A DNA stretch of 64,000 nt from Deltaproteobacteria bacterium (lineage in GTDB: Bacteria > Desulfobacterota > Desulfomonilia > Desulfomonilales > Desulfomonilaceae), in the NCBI GenBank assembly GCA_016875095.1, contig VGSG01000005.1, forward strand, positions 1 to 64,000, given 5' to 3'. The notes below the pieces were generated by a model that saw only the letters and a list, made by a program, of their open reading frames with translations, had not been told where the DNA came from and searched no databases. Made by a program: the position numbers and the translations under genes. Below, in pieces: positions 41,551-50,379 of the stretch (the first letter of the stretch is position 1; each line of letters starts with the position of its first letter).

Positions 41551-42567
41551 TTAAGGATTCGCCTTCAGCCATTCCAAGCAGAACTTCAAGGCCTCGTCTC
41601 CCGGCAGATTCTTCTCCTTCATAGCCTTTACGTAGTCGGCCAGGACAGGCTCCGCGGCCTTTGCCCATCGCGCATCCTCTTCGGCGCTCAGCGGTATAAT
41701 CTTGTTGCCCTTGGATAAGGTCAATTCCGTGCCTTTCTTGTCCATCTCATCCCAGGACTTACCGGTCTTTTCTATCCACTCTTCGTTGATTTTCTCTATG
41801 GTCGCCTGCGCGTCCTTGGGTAATGACTCCCATTTCTTCTTGTTCATGGCCACAAAGAAGGCGATGGAGTAGGCCGCGCCGAAATCTTGAGTTGTGAACT
41901 TGATCACCTCACCGAACTTCCAGCCGTCGAGGGTTTCGATAGGAGACATCACCCCATCGACCACGCCTTTTTGCAGCGCATCATATGTCTCGGGCTGGGG
42001 CATGGCCACCGGTGTGCCGCCGAGGGCCTTCACCACCAGCGCAGTGGTGCCGGTGCAGCGGATCTTCATTCCCTTCAATTCTTCCAGCTTTTCAACCGGC
42101 TTCTTTGTATGAAGGATCCCAGGCCCGTGGCCGTGGAGGTACATGATCTTGGTGTCATCAAACTCCTTGGGCTTGAACTTGTTGTAGTACGCGTTGCACA
42201 GACGAGTGACCTGAAGCCCGCTCTTGTAACCCAACGGAAGATCGATCACCTCGGTCAACGGGAATCGACCCTTGGTGTAGCTGCACACCGACATGCCGAT
42301 GTCGGAAATGCCTTTGACCACTCCGTCGTAACACTGATCGGCTGGAGTCAGCGTGGCCCCGGGAAACATCTTGATCTTCACCGCGCCGTTGGTGCGCTTT
42401 TCAACTTCCTGGGCCCATGCCTCCGCCAACTTTGTGTTCCCGTGAGTAGCGGGGAAGAAGATCGAGTAAGTGAGTTCTATCGGCGCGCAATACGCCGGAT
42501 TAGGCATGAGCACGGCCCACACGGCGAATAGGCACAAAACCAGAGTGGACAATGGTCTGGCGCACAT
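41551..42567 (-). CDS. dctP: TRAP transporter substrate-binding protein
   Basis: A 338-residue periplasmic protein with a signal peptide (LVLCLFAVWAVLMPNPAYC, cleavage before APIELTYS). Family blocks: FFPATHGNTKLAEAWAQEVEKRT, MFPGATLTP, GISDIGMS, MKIRCTGTTALVVKALGGTPVAM (core RCTGTTALVVKALG, containing the conserved substrate Arg) and DGVMSPIETLDGWKFGE. It captures a carboxylate in the periplasm and delivers it to DctQM. The start is ATG 42567 after AGGAGG. Related binding proteins take up C4-dicarboxylates, lactate, sialic acid or aromatic acids; which applies here cannot be told. Confidence 0.94.
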   Translation of the reverse strand: MCARPLSTLVLCLFAVWAVLMPNPAYCAPIELTYSIFFPATHGNTKLAEAWAQEVEKRTNGAVKIKMFPGATLTPADQCYDGVVKGISDIGMSVCSYTKGRFPLTEVIDLPLGYKSGLQVTRLCNAYYNKFKPKEFDDTKIMYLHGHGPGILHTKKPVEKLEELKGMKIRCTGTTALVVKALGGTPVAMPQPETYDALQKGVVDGVMSPIETLDGWKFGEVIKFTTQDFGAAYSIAFFVAMNKKKWESLPKDAQATIEKINEEWIEKTGKSWDEMDKKGTELTLSKGNKIIPLSAEEDARWAKAAEPVLADYVKAMKEKNLPGDEALKFCLEWLKANP

Positions 42568-42719
42568 GGTCAACCTCCTAGTCAATATCCTCCGCCCGGC
42601 AAGGCCGGATCAAGAATCGGGAACGGCAAGAAAAAGGATCCAAGAGTCTACTTCTGAACGCTCGGCATGGGGGCCGACGTCCCTGCCGGCCCGAGACTGA
42701 GGAGCCTGCGGTTGCATGG

Positions 42720-43205
42720 TCAATACATGTACGGTGGCTGTTTAGGGTTCTCTAACTCCTCCCAAGTCAGCCCGATCCTTTTCTTGAAGAAGGGGCCTAG
42801 TCTCTGAAAGAGCTTTTCCCAGTGGCTCTTCCCTTCTGCCAGGCCCTCCAGAATCTCGGCCACCAGTTCCGGGAGTCTGGCCAATTCATCCTTGGGCAGG
42901 AACGAGACCGCGCCTAGTTTGAGCGACTTGTTGACGCTCTCCGCGGTTATGGAATGGGCCGTGAGCATCGCGGCGGGGCTTTCTCTCTCCCTGCACAGTT
43001 CCAGGAGGGCAAATCCGTTCACGCCCATGATGTCCAGGATAACCAGGTCGAATTCCCTGGTGAGTATGAGGCGCCGCGCGGATTCATAGTCACGGGCCGG
43101 GGTGATGTGCGAATCGGGCAACAGCTCGGTGATGAGGTCCAGCACATCAGGCTCGTCATCCACCGCCAGGATTTCTTTTCCTCTGAGGATACGGAGATCG
43201 GGCAT
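42720..43205 (-). CDS. Single-domain response regulator (receiver)
   Basis: A 161-residue protein. Residues ~10-125 form a CheY-like receiver: acidic pair VDDEPDV, phospho-acceptor Asp in LVILDIMG, Ser/Thr region in MLTAHS and conserved Lys in FLPKDEL. A ~35-residue helical tail ending in PKQPPYMY follows, and there is no DNA-binding output domain. It lies about 150 bp upstream of dctP on the same strand and could regulate or report on that transporter, but no adjacent kinase is present. A dyad (43271-43284) lies 66 bp upstream. Confidence 0.88.
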   Translation of the reverse strand: MPDLRILRGKEILAVDDEPDVLDLITELLPDSHITPARDYESARRLILTREFDLVILDIMGVNGFALLELCRERESPAAMLTAHSITAESVNKSLKLGAVSFLPKDELARLPELVAEILEGLAEGKSHWEKLFQRLGPFFKKRIGLTWEELENPKQPPYMY

Positions 43206-43501
43206 GAGGTCTTCTCTGGAAAGTGGGCGCCCTGAGGCAACCCAGGACCGGCCGTGAGGACCTCGCGTTATTCACCTGGGTGAACAAGCGATTTCTCTGC
43301 ATAATCCCCTAGCTCTGTGGAGACTCATCGGTGACCGTATCGAAATCAAACCCCTCTGTCAACCTGTTTCCGAGCCTTCCTATCTGCAAACGGAACACGG
43401 GGCTGAACTCCATACTCGCGCGAACTCCCCGGTTTTCGATTCCCGGATCAACGGTCCCGCAGAACATCCACCACGAAGAGCATTGAATCCGGCAAGCGAT
43501 T
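43206..43501. other. Intergenic region between the receiver and sugar-transferase genes
   Basis: Holds a 14-bp dyad TTCACC-TG-GGTGAA at 43271-43284, a candidate operator for the downstream (minus-strand) receiver gene. No other feature is seen. Confidence 0.4.
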
Positions 43502-44902
43502 CTAATAGGCGCCCTTCCCTCTGAGAACCACACCGATGGTCTTGAGGAGGATTTTCAAATCGAGCAGAAAGGAGTAGTTCCTGACGTAGAAGAGATCGTA
43601 TTGAGTATTGAGGTGCATTGGGAGATCGCTTCTGCCTGAGACTTGCCACCAACCGGTGATGCCTGGCGGCACCGCGAGTCTCGCCCACTGCCAATATTCA
43701 TACTGTTCGGTAATAAAGGGCTGCTCCGGTCTGGGACCCACCAGAGACATCTCTCCCTTGAACACGTTGATCAGTTGAGGCAATTCGTCCAGCGAGGCGC
43801 GGCGCAGGATCTTTCCTACCCTGGTCACCCGCGGGTCGCCATGGGACTTGAAGATCTCCCGGCCTTGGTCGTCCGTTTTCACCACCCGCACCTGAAGGCT
43901 CTCGGCCCCTACCACCATTGAACGGAACTTGAGCATCTCGAAGATCTTGCCGTTCTCGCCTACCCTCCGTGCCCTATAAACGACGGGCCCGGGCGAATCA
44001 AGTTTGATAGCGAGCGCTATTATCGCGAAGAACGGCCAGGTAAGCAGGAGCAGGATGGAGCTGGCCACCAGGTCAAACACCCTTTTGGCAACCCTTCGGA
44101 AACCCTCTATTGCGGGTTCTCTGATGCCTATTACCATCAGATCGCCGAAGGTCTCCACTTCCGATTGGAGCAGCGTGAGCTTGAAGAGGTCCGGGACAAC
44201 GTAGATGCGGACGGGGAGGCCGTAGAGGTCCATGATCAACCGCTCCGCTTCCCCGGACTGACTTTCGGGCAGAGCGAGCATTACCAGCTCCACCTGGTGT
44301 TCTTTCACCAGCCGGGGCACATCCGCCAGGCCGCCAATCACCGGCGCGGGCGCCGACTCATCCGAAAGCGACTTATCGTCGGCAAAACCTATCACCGAGT
44401 ACACGGAACTGTGATGCCTGTTGAGCGTCTCTGCCGCGTGGATGCCGTTATCGGTCGCCCCTACAACGAGCACGGGGGTACGATCGGCGCCCCAGGACTT
44501 TCTGGCCAGGTATACCGTGAGCGCGTAGCGCACAAGGAGGAGCGCACAGTAATTGGCAAGACTGAAGTAGATGACCAGCATACGGGATAAGTCTCTGAAC
44601 GTGAAATAGAGAAACCCCGCAAAGATGAAGACCGCCAAACAATAGGAAGACGTAAAAATTCCAAGCTGTTTGGAGAAGTAGGGGAGTCGCGACAGCTCAT
44701 ATACTCCGCTGGTGGCGAACAGCACATGCCATAGCAAGAGAACCGCCAAATAGATTTGTGGCGTGTGATACGCTTCGACTGAGTCAATGATTCGGCCGGG
44801 AAGATACGGACGCAATTCCACGATCAGGGCGAAGACCGCAACGGTCAGAATCAAGTCGGCAAGAACAAGGAATCTGCGATAGCGTCTATATTGTTTATAC
44901 AT
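43502..44902 (-). CDS. Undecaprenyl-phosphate sugar phosphotransferase (exopolysaccharide-type polyprenyl glycosylphosphotransferase)
   Basis: A 466-residue membrane enzyme. The N-terminal half has four hydrophobic segments and a CoA-binding-like Rossmann domain (VLVVGATDNGIHAAETL). The C-terminal half is the bacterial sugar-transferase domain: RVFDLVASSILLLLTWPFF (membrane re-entrant helix), KLDSPGPVVYRARRVG, EMLKFRSMV, DELPQLINVFKGEMSLVGPRPE and GITGWWQVSGRSDL. It transfers a sugar-1-phosphate (usually glucose or galactose) from a nucleotide sugar to undecaprenyl phosphate, the first step of capsule or exopolysaccharide repeat-unit assembly. It opens the polysaccharide block seen across 43.5-49 kb. 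Confidence 0.94.
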   Translation of the reverse strand: MYKQYRRYRRFLVLADLILTVAVFALIVELRPYLPGRIIDSVEAYHTPQIYLAVLLLWHVLFATSGVYELSRLPYFSKQLGIFTSSYCLAVFIFAGFLYFTFRDLSRMLVIYFSLANYCALLLVRYALTVYLARKSWGADRTPVLVVGATDNGIHAAETLNRHHSSVYSVIGFADDKSLSDESAPAPVIGGLADVPRLVKEHQVELVMLALPESQSGEAERLIMDLYGLPVRIYVVPDLFKLTLLQSEVETFGDLMVIGIREPAIEGFRRVAKRVFDLVASSILLLLTWPFFAIIALAIKLDSPGPVVYRARRVGENGKIFEMLKFRSMVVGAESLQVRVVKTDDQGREIFKSHGDPRVTRVGKILRRASLDELPQLINVFKGEMSLVGPRPEQPFITEQYEYWQWARLAVPPGITGWWQVSGRSDLPMHLNTQYDLFYVRNYSFLLDLKILLKTIGVVLRGKGAY

Positions 44903-45022
44903 GGGGCATTATCGCGTGAGTCGCGCAAAAATGAACAGCCGGCGCATAGGCTCGAATAGCAGGTTCAGAGCTATAATTCAAGAATTCCCCCCAAGTTCCT
45001 CGGGACCGCATCGCGGGCCCGA

Positions 45023-46414
45023 TCATCTCTGGGCCGGAAACAGATCATGCAACTTCAGATTAGAGAGAATGAACGGTCTCTTCCCCCGTGCGGTGCGAGG
45101 GATGGTGTCCGCGGTCTCGATGAGGACTTTCATCCCCGGCGCCTTCACCGCAGCGAGTATATTCCGGCGCAGCTTGGTCTGAGTCGCTTCGGAAGCTTTT
45201 TCCCAGGGCACAATTCTAACCCGAAGAGTGGAAATATCTTCCTGAATGATTTGGGCTTCCTTGATTTCGTCGAGATGGTGAAACGCGTAGTCCATTGCCG
45301 CCGATTCAATGAGCTTTCCATCTGGGGTGGCAATGAGCTCCGTCGCTCGTCCCTTGATTCCGGAGATCAGTGAATGCTGTCTGCCGCACGGACATGCTCG
45401 GTCGTCGCTCACCGCCAGGTCTCCCGTCTTGTAACGAAGCATGGGCATGACGAAGTTGTCCAGACTGGTCCCCACAATTTCCCAGCATTCTTTGTGAGCC
45501 GGGGCCAATTCGATCACGCATTGTTCCATCTGCGCGTGATACCCACCGGCCTCAGCGCATTGGAACGCTGTGGCCACGTTTTCGTTTTGGCCGTAATGAT
45601 CGATCACCGGCGCGCGGAAGACATCCCGGGCCAATTCTTGGATCGAAGGGTACAGGCTTTCAGAAGAAGTTATAACGTATTTGACAGGAGGTATCGACTT
45701 CCTGCGCCGATGCATCCATTGGGCGATCACGTAAAGCGAGGAAGGGAAAATTTTGATGAATGCCGGCCGGAACCGTTGAAGCGCCTCCACAACTCTCTCG
45801 GTGGACTGGTCGTCCATGCTGAGGAAGTTAAACCTAAGCTCCTTTGAAAAAGGATAATAACGAACGAGCCGATCCGGATTCTTGAAGGATGGAACCTTGA
45901 TTTCCGCGATGCGGTCCCCAGGCTCGTACCCCAGCCATAACAGATGACGGTAGTTGAGGGCTCGTTCCATCGCCCGCGTAAGGCTGCCGATGCAGAAATC
46001 GAGAGGCGTTCCCGTAGAGCCGCTCGTGGTTTCTTCCTCGATACCATACCGGCGCGCATTGACGGCCAACAGGTCGGATTTGCGTGCCCGGACTGTTTCT
46101 TTGGTGAGAAACGGCAGTTTCTCAAGGTCCGAAATCCTCTCGATCGCCTTGGGTGAGAGACCTGTCCGATCGAACACCTCTCGGTAATAGGGGACATTGG
46201 TGTAACAATGATCGATCAAGCGACGGAGCAAGGCCTCCTGGTATGAGACGAGTCTCTCCCCTTCCCATAGATCGCTTTCTCTGAAGAGCGCGAGGGCTCG
46301 GGAATATGCCGCGCCATATCTGAGTCGGGGCGGCACAAGGTCGTATAGCAGACCGGCCCACTCAGTCATGAATGGGGGTAGACGCTGAGAAAGATGCTTA
46401 AGATAGCGTTTCAC
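45023..46414 (-). CDS. CapK / phenylacetate-CoA ligase-like adenylate-forming enzyme
   Basis: A 463-residue protein of the coenzyme F390 synthetase/CapK branch of adenylate-forming enzymes. Visible motifs: EEETTSGSTGTPLDFCI (phosphate loop TSGSTGTP), YGQNENVATAF (aromatic motif, YG-x-x-E), a zinc-finger-like CPCGRQHSLI and GRATELIATPDGK (hinge region). It adenylates a carboxylate, with the acyl partner unknown. Neighbourhood with a polyprenyl sugar transferase and 2-epimerases suggests a role in acylating or decorating a surface polysaccharide, as proposed for CapK. Divergent from the downstream epimerase genes. Confidence 0.88.
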   Translation of the reverse strand: MKRYLKHLSQRLPPFMTEWAGLLYDLVPPRLRYGAAYSRALALFRESDLWEGERLVSYQEALLRRLIDHCYTNVPYYREVFDRTGLSPKAIERISDLEKLPFLTKETVRARKSDLLAVNARRYGIEEETTSGSTGTPLDFCIGSLTRAMERALNYRHLLWLGYEPGDRIAEIKVPSFKNPDRLVRYYPFSKELRFNFLSMDDQSTERVVEALQRFRPAFIKIFPSSLYVIAQWMHRRRKSIPPVKYVITSSESLYPSIQELARDVFRAPVIDHYGQNENVATAFQCAEAGGYHAQMEQCVIELAPAHKECWEIVGTSLDNFVMPMLRYKTGDLAVSDDRACPCGRQHSLISGIKGRATELIATPDGKLIESAAMDYAFHHLDEIKEAQIIQEDISTLRVRIVPWEKASEATQTKLRRNILAAVKAPGMKVLIETADTIPRTARGKRPFILSNLKLHDLFPAQR

Positions 46415-46713
46415 GTCATTTCGTCAGCGAGGGCTCTCGTTCTTAGTTGTCGCGCTGAGACGCATGAGCGGCTCCTCTTTCCCCGATTTTGAGCCCGGCG
46501 CGCAATTCAATAACACAGATGCGCCCGGCGTTCCAACTTTGCAAGATAGGTCAGGCCGCGGAACTCTTAAGCGCTTTTCCGGAAGCAGCCTTATCTCATA
46601 TACACGGATTCCGGACCCTCTCGGGACTCCTATCGGATGCAAAAAGATCTTCCCAAAGGCGCTCTCTCGGGTGCATGATGAGTGATCTTCATTCGTGAAC
46701 AGGAACTCCGTTG

Positions 46714-47835
46714 ATGAAAAAGGCGCTTGTCGCATTCGGCACTCGTCCGGAAGCAATAAAACTTGCCCCGGTCTGCAGACGCCTGTCCGAAATGCGCAGG
46801 GATATGCGCGTAGTCTGCTGTGTGACGGGGCAGCATCGACAGATTTTGGATCCGATGCTCGAGTTCTTCCAAATCACCCCGGATTATGATCTGAATATCA
46901 TCCAGGAAGACCAAACACTCTTTGATATCACGGTCCGCGTCCTGGAAGAGATACGCCCTGTCCTGGAGAAGGAAAGGCCTGATCTCGTGGTGGTCCAGGG
47001 GGACACCACTTCCGCGTTTGTGGTAACGCTGGCCGCGTATTACCTGAAGATACCTGTGGCTCATGTCGAAGCCGGTCTGCGTTCTTTCGACAAGTTCCAG
47101 CCTTATCCGGAGGAGATCAACAGGAGGCTCCTCTCGCACGTGGCGGATCTGCACTTCTGCCCCACGCCTCGGGCCGCAGAGAATCTGCGGAAGGAGAACA
47201 TTCCCTCCGAATCGATTTATGTTACAGGAAACACGGTTATCGACGCGTTGCTCTATACCGCGCGGACGCTTGATGAAGGACACGAGGCCACGCGACGCCT
47301 GGAGAAGCTCGCGCTCCCTCCCGGTCGATTGATACTGGTAACAGGGCATCGACGAGAGAATTTCGGGCAAGGCCTCCGAAACCTTTCTCTCGCCCTGGCG
47401 GATCTCGCGCACAACAATCCGGATGTGACCGTGGTCTACTCGGTTCATCCGAACCCTCATGTGCGGGAGCCGGTGGGAGCTATTCTTGGGGCCGAGGAGC
47501 GGATTCGGCTCATTCCGCCACCCGACTACTTTAGCTTCGTGGCCCTCATGAAACGGGCGTTCTTAATTATTACCGATTCAGGAGGAATTCAGGAGGAAGC
47601 TCCTTCGCTTAAAAAACCGGTCCTTGTGGCAAGAAACGTCACCGAGCGCCCTGAAGCGGTAGAGGCCGGGGCCGCTGTTCTGGTGGGCACGGACAGGGAT
47701 CGAATTGTGACAGAGGCCCAAAGGCTTCTCGACAACCCGGATCATTACTCGTCGATGATTCTGGAAACAAATCCATTCGGTGACGGAAACGCGGCGGAGA
47801 AGATCGTGCGGATAATAGGGGAGTTCTTAACGTAA
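46714..47835 (+). CDS. wecB: UDP-N-acetylglucosamine 2-epimerase (non-hydrolysing)
   Basis: A 373-residue enzyme with the family signature FGTRPEAIKLAPV at the N-terminus, followed by TGQHRQILDPML, QGDTTSAFVVTLAAYYLKIPVAHVEAGLRS (core QGDTTSAF and HVEAGLRS), PEEINRRLLSHVADLHFCPT and a C-terminal ITDSGGIQEEAPSLKKPVLVARNVTERPE (core TDSGGIQEEAP and TERPE). It interconverts UDP-GlcNAc and UDP-ManNAc for surface polysaccharides. The ATG at 46714 is chosen over a TTG one codon upstream. A second homologue follows 95 bp downstream. Confidence 0.95.
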   Translation: MKKALVAFGTRPEAIKLAPVCRRLSEMRRDMRVVCCVTGQHRQILDPMLEFFQITPDYDLNIIQEDQTLFDITVRVLEEIRPVLEKERPDLVVVQGDTTSAFVVTLAAYYLKIPVAHVEAGLRSFDKFQPYPEEINRRLLSHVADLHFCPTPRAAENLRKENIPSESIYVTGNTVIDALLYTARTLDEGHEATRRLEKLALPPGRLILVTGHRRENFGQGLRNLSLALADLAHNNPDVTVVYSVHPNPHVREPVGAILGAEERIRLIPPPDYFSFVALMKRAFLIITDSGGIQEEAPSLKKPVLVARNVTERPEAVEAGAAVLVGTDRDRIVTEAQRLLDNPDHYSSMILETNPFGDGNAAEKIVRIIGEFLT

Positions 47836-47930
47836 CCCTCAAAGAAACGCTTAGGTTTCCTTGCAACTGCGTTGGCTCCGCGCGCTGAGAGAGAACCGCT
47901 GGACAGGATAAGACCTGGAGAGTCTGTCTC

Positions 47931-49040
47931 ATGAGAATCGTGACCGTGGTAGGCGCGAGACCGAATTTCATGAAGGCCGCGCCACTGGAACAAGAGTTCA
48001 AGAAGCACGATGACGTGGAACATCTGATCATCCATACCGGTCAGCATTACGACAAAGGGATGAGCGATGTCTTTTTCGACCAATTGGGGCTTCCGGAGCC
48101 GACGAGGCATCTGGGGGTAGGGTCAGGCGGTCATGGCGAAATGACGGGCAAGATCATGATCGCGTTTGAGCAGGTCTGCCTGGAGCTTGCTCCGGACCTG
48201 GTAGTGGTCGTGGGCGACGTAAACTCCACCATCGCGGCGTCACTGGTGGCAAGAAAGCTTTTCATTCCTGTGGCCCATGTGGAGGCCGGTCTCAGGTCCT
48301 TCGATGAAACTATGCCCGAAGAGCATAATCGGCGCCTCACGGATCATCTTTCGAACCTACTGCTCGTTTCCGAGCCCGCGGGCATGGAAAACCTTAAACG
48401 AGAAGGGATCGATATGAGTCGAGCCCATCTGGTGGGTGACATCATGTTGGAGACCCTTCAGATGTTCCTCCCCTATATTGAGAGCCGCAAGCGCTGGACC
48501 GAACTCGGGCTTGAAAAGGGGTCATACGCGCTGGTCACGCTCCATCGACCGTCGAACGTGGACTATCCCGAAACCCTGGGAGAAGTGATTGAGCTGCTCA
48601 AGATCATTCCTTATCCTGTGATTTTCCCGATCCATCCACGTACGGTCGGCCGCCTCGAGCAGTTCGGCATGAAAGGCGATATTGAGTCCCTGCCGAACCT
48701 AGAACTTATTCCGCCCGAACCGTACATCGACTTTCTTTCTCTGATGCAGGCGGCGAAAGTGGTCTTGTCGGATTCCGGCTCCGTACAATCCGAAGCGAGT
48801 TTTTTCAGCCTGCCATGCCTCATATGCCGCGAAAACACCGAGCGCCCCATATACCTGGAACATGGCACCTCGGCGCTCGTGGGACGGGACACCCAAAAGG
48901 TGGCCCATTACCTGGACCTGATTAGGAAGGGCTCGTATCAATCCTCTTCGGCTTTGGTAAAACAATTGGCCGATGGCGTGGCCGCGAAATCCGTGCGGAT
49001 CATGGTCGACTACTTGAAGAACCGCCAAGGGGCTGCGTAA
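47931..49040 (+). CDS. Second UDP-N-acetylglucosamine 2-epimerase family protein
   Basis: A 369-residue homologue of the preceding enzyme: VGARPNFMKAAPL (variant of the substrate loop), HTGQHYDKGMSDVFF, VVVGDVNSTIAASLVARK, HVEAGLRSFDETMPEEHNRRL (core VEAGLRSFD and PEEHNRR) and SDSGSVQSEASFFSLPCLICRENTERP (core DSGSVQSEA and NTERP). It differs from the first in several active-site-neighbouring positions (for example GARPN instead of GTRPEA), so it may epimerise a different UDP-sugar, such as a bacillosamine- or diNAcMan-type substrate. Its position suggests the same polysaccharide pathway. Confidence 0.92.
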   Translation: MRIVTVVGARPNFMKAAPLEQEFKKHDDVEHLIIHTGQHYDKGMSDVFFDQLGLPEPTRHLGVGSGGHGEMTGKIMIAFEQVCLELAPDLVVVVGDVNSTIAASLVARKLFIPVAHVEAGLRSFDETMPEEHNRRLTDHLSNLLLVSEPAGMENLKREGIDMSRAHLVGDIMLETLQMFLPYIESRKRWTELGLEKGSYALVTLHRPSNVDYPETLGEVIELLKIIPYPVIFPIHPRTVGRLEQFGMKGDIESLPNLELIPPEPYIDFLSLMQAAKVVLSDSGSVQSEASFFSLPCLICRENTERPIYLEHGTSALVGRDTQKVAHYLDLIRKGSYQSSSALVKQLADGVAAKSVRIMVDYLKNRQGAA

Positions 49041-49153
49041 GGAGGCCCCACGGCCTTGCTCCAACAGCTCCGAATGGTTGACTCCGATAGTTCACTTTGT
49101 TATGCAGATGAGATTGGGCTTTCGGGGCCCTGTTGCGCCGAAGGCCTGGTTTG

Positions 49154-49175
49154 CCCGGCGGATGTCGGGTTTTTT
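49154..49175 (+). terminator. Weak rho-independent terminator
   Basis: Short stem CCCG/CGGG (49154-49157 and 49166-49169) followed by TTTTTT, about 115 bp behind the second epimerase and ahead of the aminotransferase gene. The stem is short, so efficiency is uncertain. Confidence 0.4.
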
Positions 49176-49224
49176 CTCATGCACGAGTGCCACGGCATTG
49201 GCCACCGGCACAGAGGGAGGCCTT

Positions 49225-50295
49225 ATGGGAAGCGTACCGCGTAACCGATCCGGCGCATCAACCTACGACGAGGATAAACTGGGCTTCGGCGACATCTTTA
49301 CGGAGCATATGCTGACCATCCGCTACGCAGCGAAGAACGGCGGTTGGCAGGCGCCTCAAATCGGCGTGTTTATGGATCTGATTCTCCATCCTGCCACCAT
49401 GGTCCTGCATTACGGTCAGCAGGTTTTCGAGGGCCTTAAGGCCTTTGCAGGGCCGAATGAGGGCGATATTCTCCTCTTTCGGCCGGATATGAACATCGCG
49501 CGGTTCAACAAATCGTGCCGACGGTTGTGCATCCCGACCTTGGACCCGAAGCTCTTCATGGACCAGATGTCCGCGCTGATCCGGAAAGAGAGGGACTGGA
49601 TTCCGCGAACTTCCGGGACGTCCATGTACGTGCGGCCCACGATCATCGCCGCCGATCCGCACCTCGGGGTTCGACCCTCACACGACTATATTTTCTTTAT
49701 TATTCTCTCACCGGTCGGGGCTTATTATCCCGAAGGTTTCGCTCCGGTCAAAATTCTCGTCACCGACAATTACACGCGGGCGTGCCGAGGTGGAATCGGA
49801 GAAGCCAAGACCTCCGGCAATTATGCCGCATCGCTCCTTGCCGCGGAGGAAGCCCATGAAGAAGGATTTACCCAGGTCCTCTGGCTCAACGCGGTCGACA
49901 AGCGTTCCATCGAAGAAGTGGGCACTATGAACATCTTCTTCCGTATCAATGATGAAGTGATTACACCGGCGCTGGAAGGGACCATTCTTCCAGGAATCAC
50001 CCGTGACTCGGTGATTCACCACCTCAGGGCAACCGGTGTGAAGATTACCGAGCGAGCCATTACCATCGATGAGGTAGTGGCCGCGGCTCAAAATGGATCG
50101 CTCAAGGAGATGTTCGGATCGGGGACCGCCGCGGTCATATCACCGGTGGGCCATTTCCGGTATCAGGGTAAAGACTACACGATAGCCGACGGGGGCACCG
50201 GCGAGCTCGCGGGAAAACTCTTCAATGAGTTCATGGGGATGCAAACCGGCCACCGCCCGGACCCATACGGATGGGTTGTCAACATAGGCCGTTAG
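49225..50295 (+). CDS. ilvE: Branched-chain amino acid aminotransferase
   Basis: A 356-residue fold-type IV PLP enzyme. Features: YGQQVFEGLKAF near the N-terminus, RFNKSCRRLCIP, SMYVRPTIIAAD, the PLP lysine region GGIGEAKTSGNYAASL (Lys in AKTSGNYA), EVGTMNIFF and LFGSGTAAVISPV-like MFGSGTAAVISP. It transfers the amino group between glutamate and branched 2-oxoacids. The ATG at 49225 follows GAGGGAGG and gives the usual length; a longer upstream frame is rejected. It is downstream of the polysaccharide genes but unrelated to them. Confidence 0.95.
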   Translation: MGSVPRNRSGASTYDEDKLGFGDIFTEHMLTIRYAAKNGGWQAPQIGVFMDLILHPATMVLHYGQQVFEGLKAFAGPNEGDILLFRPDMNIARFNKSCRRLCIPTLDPKLFMDQMSALIRKERDWIPRTSGTSMYVRPTIIAADPHLGVRPSHDYIFFIILSPVGAYYPEGFAPVKILVTDNYTRACRGGIGEAKTSGNYAASLLAAEEAHEEGFTQVLWLNAVDKRSIEEVGTMNIFFRINDEVITPALEGTILPGITRDSVIHHLRATGVKITERAITIDEVVAAAQNGSLKEMFGSGTAAVISPVGHFRYQGKDYTIADGGTGELAGKLFNEFMGMQTGHRPDPYGWVVNIGR

Positions 50296-50379
50296 GGGCT
50301 CCTCTTAGTAAGTTCGGCGAGTTCATTCGCGCAAGACTGCATGGACAGGGTCCTCTGGGACAGGTGTCCGGCCTGTTTA

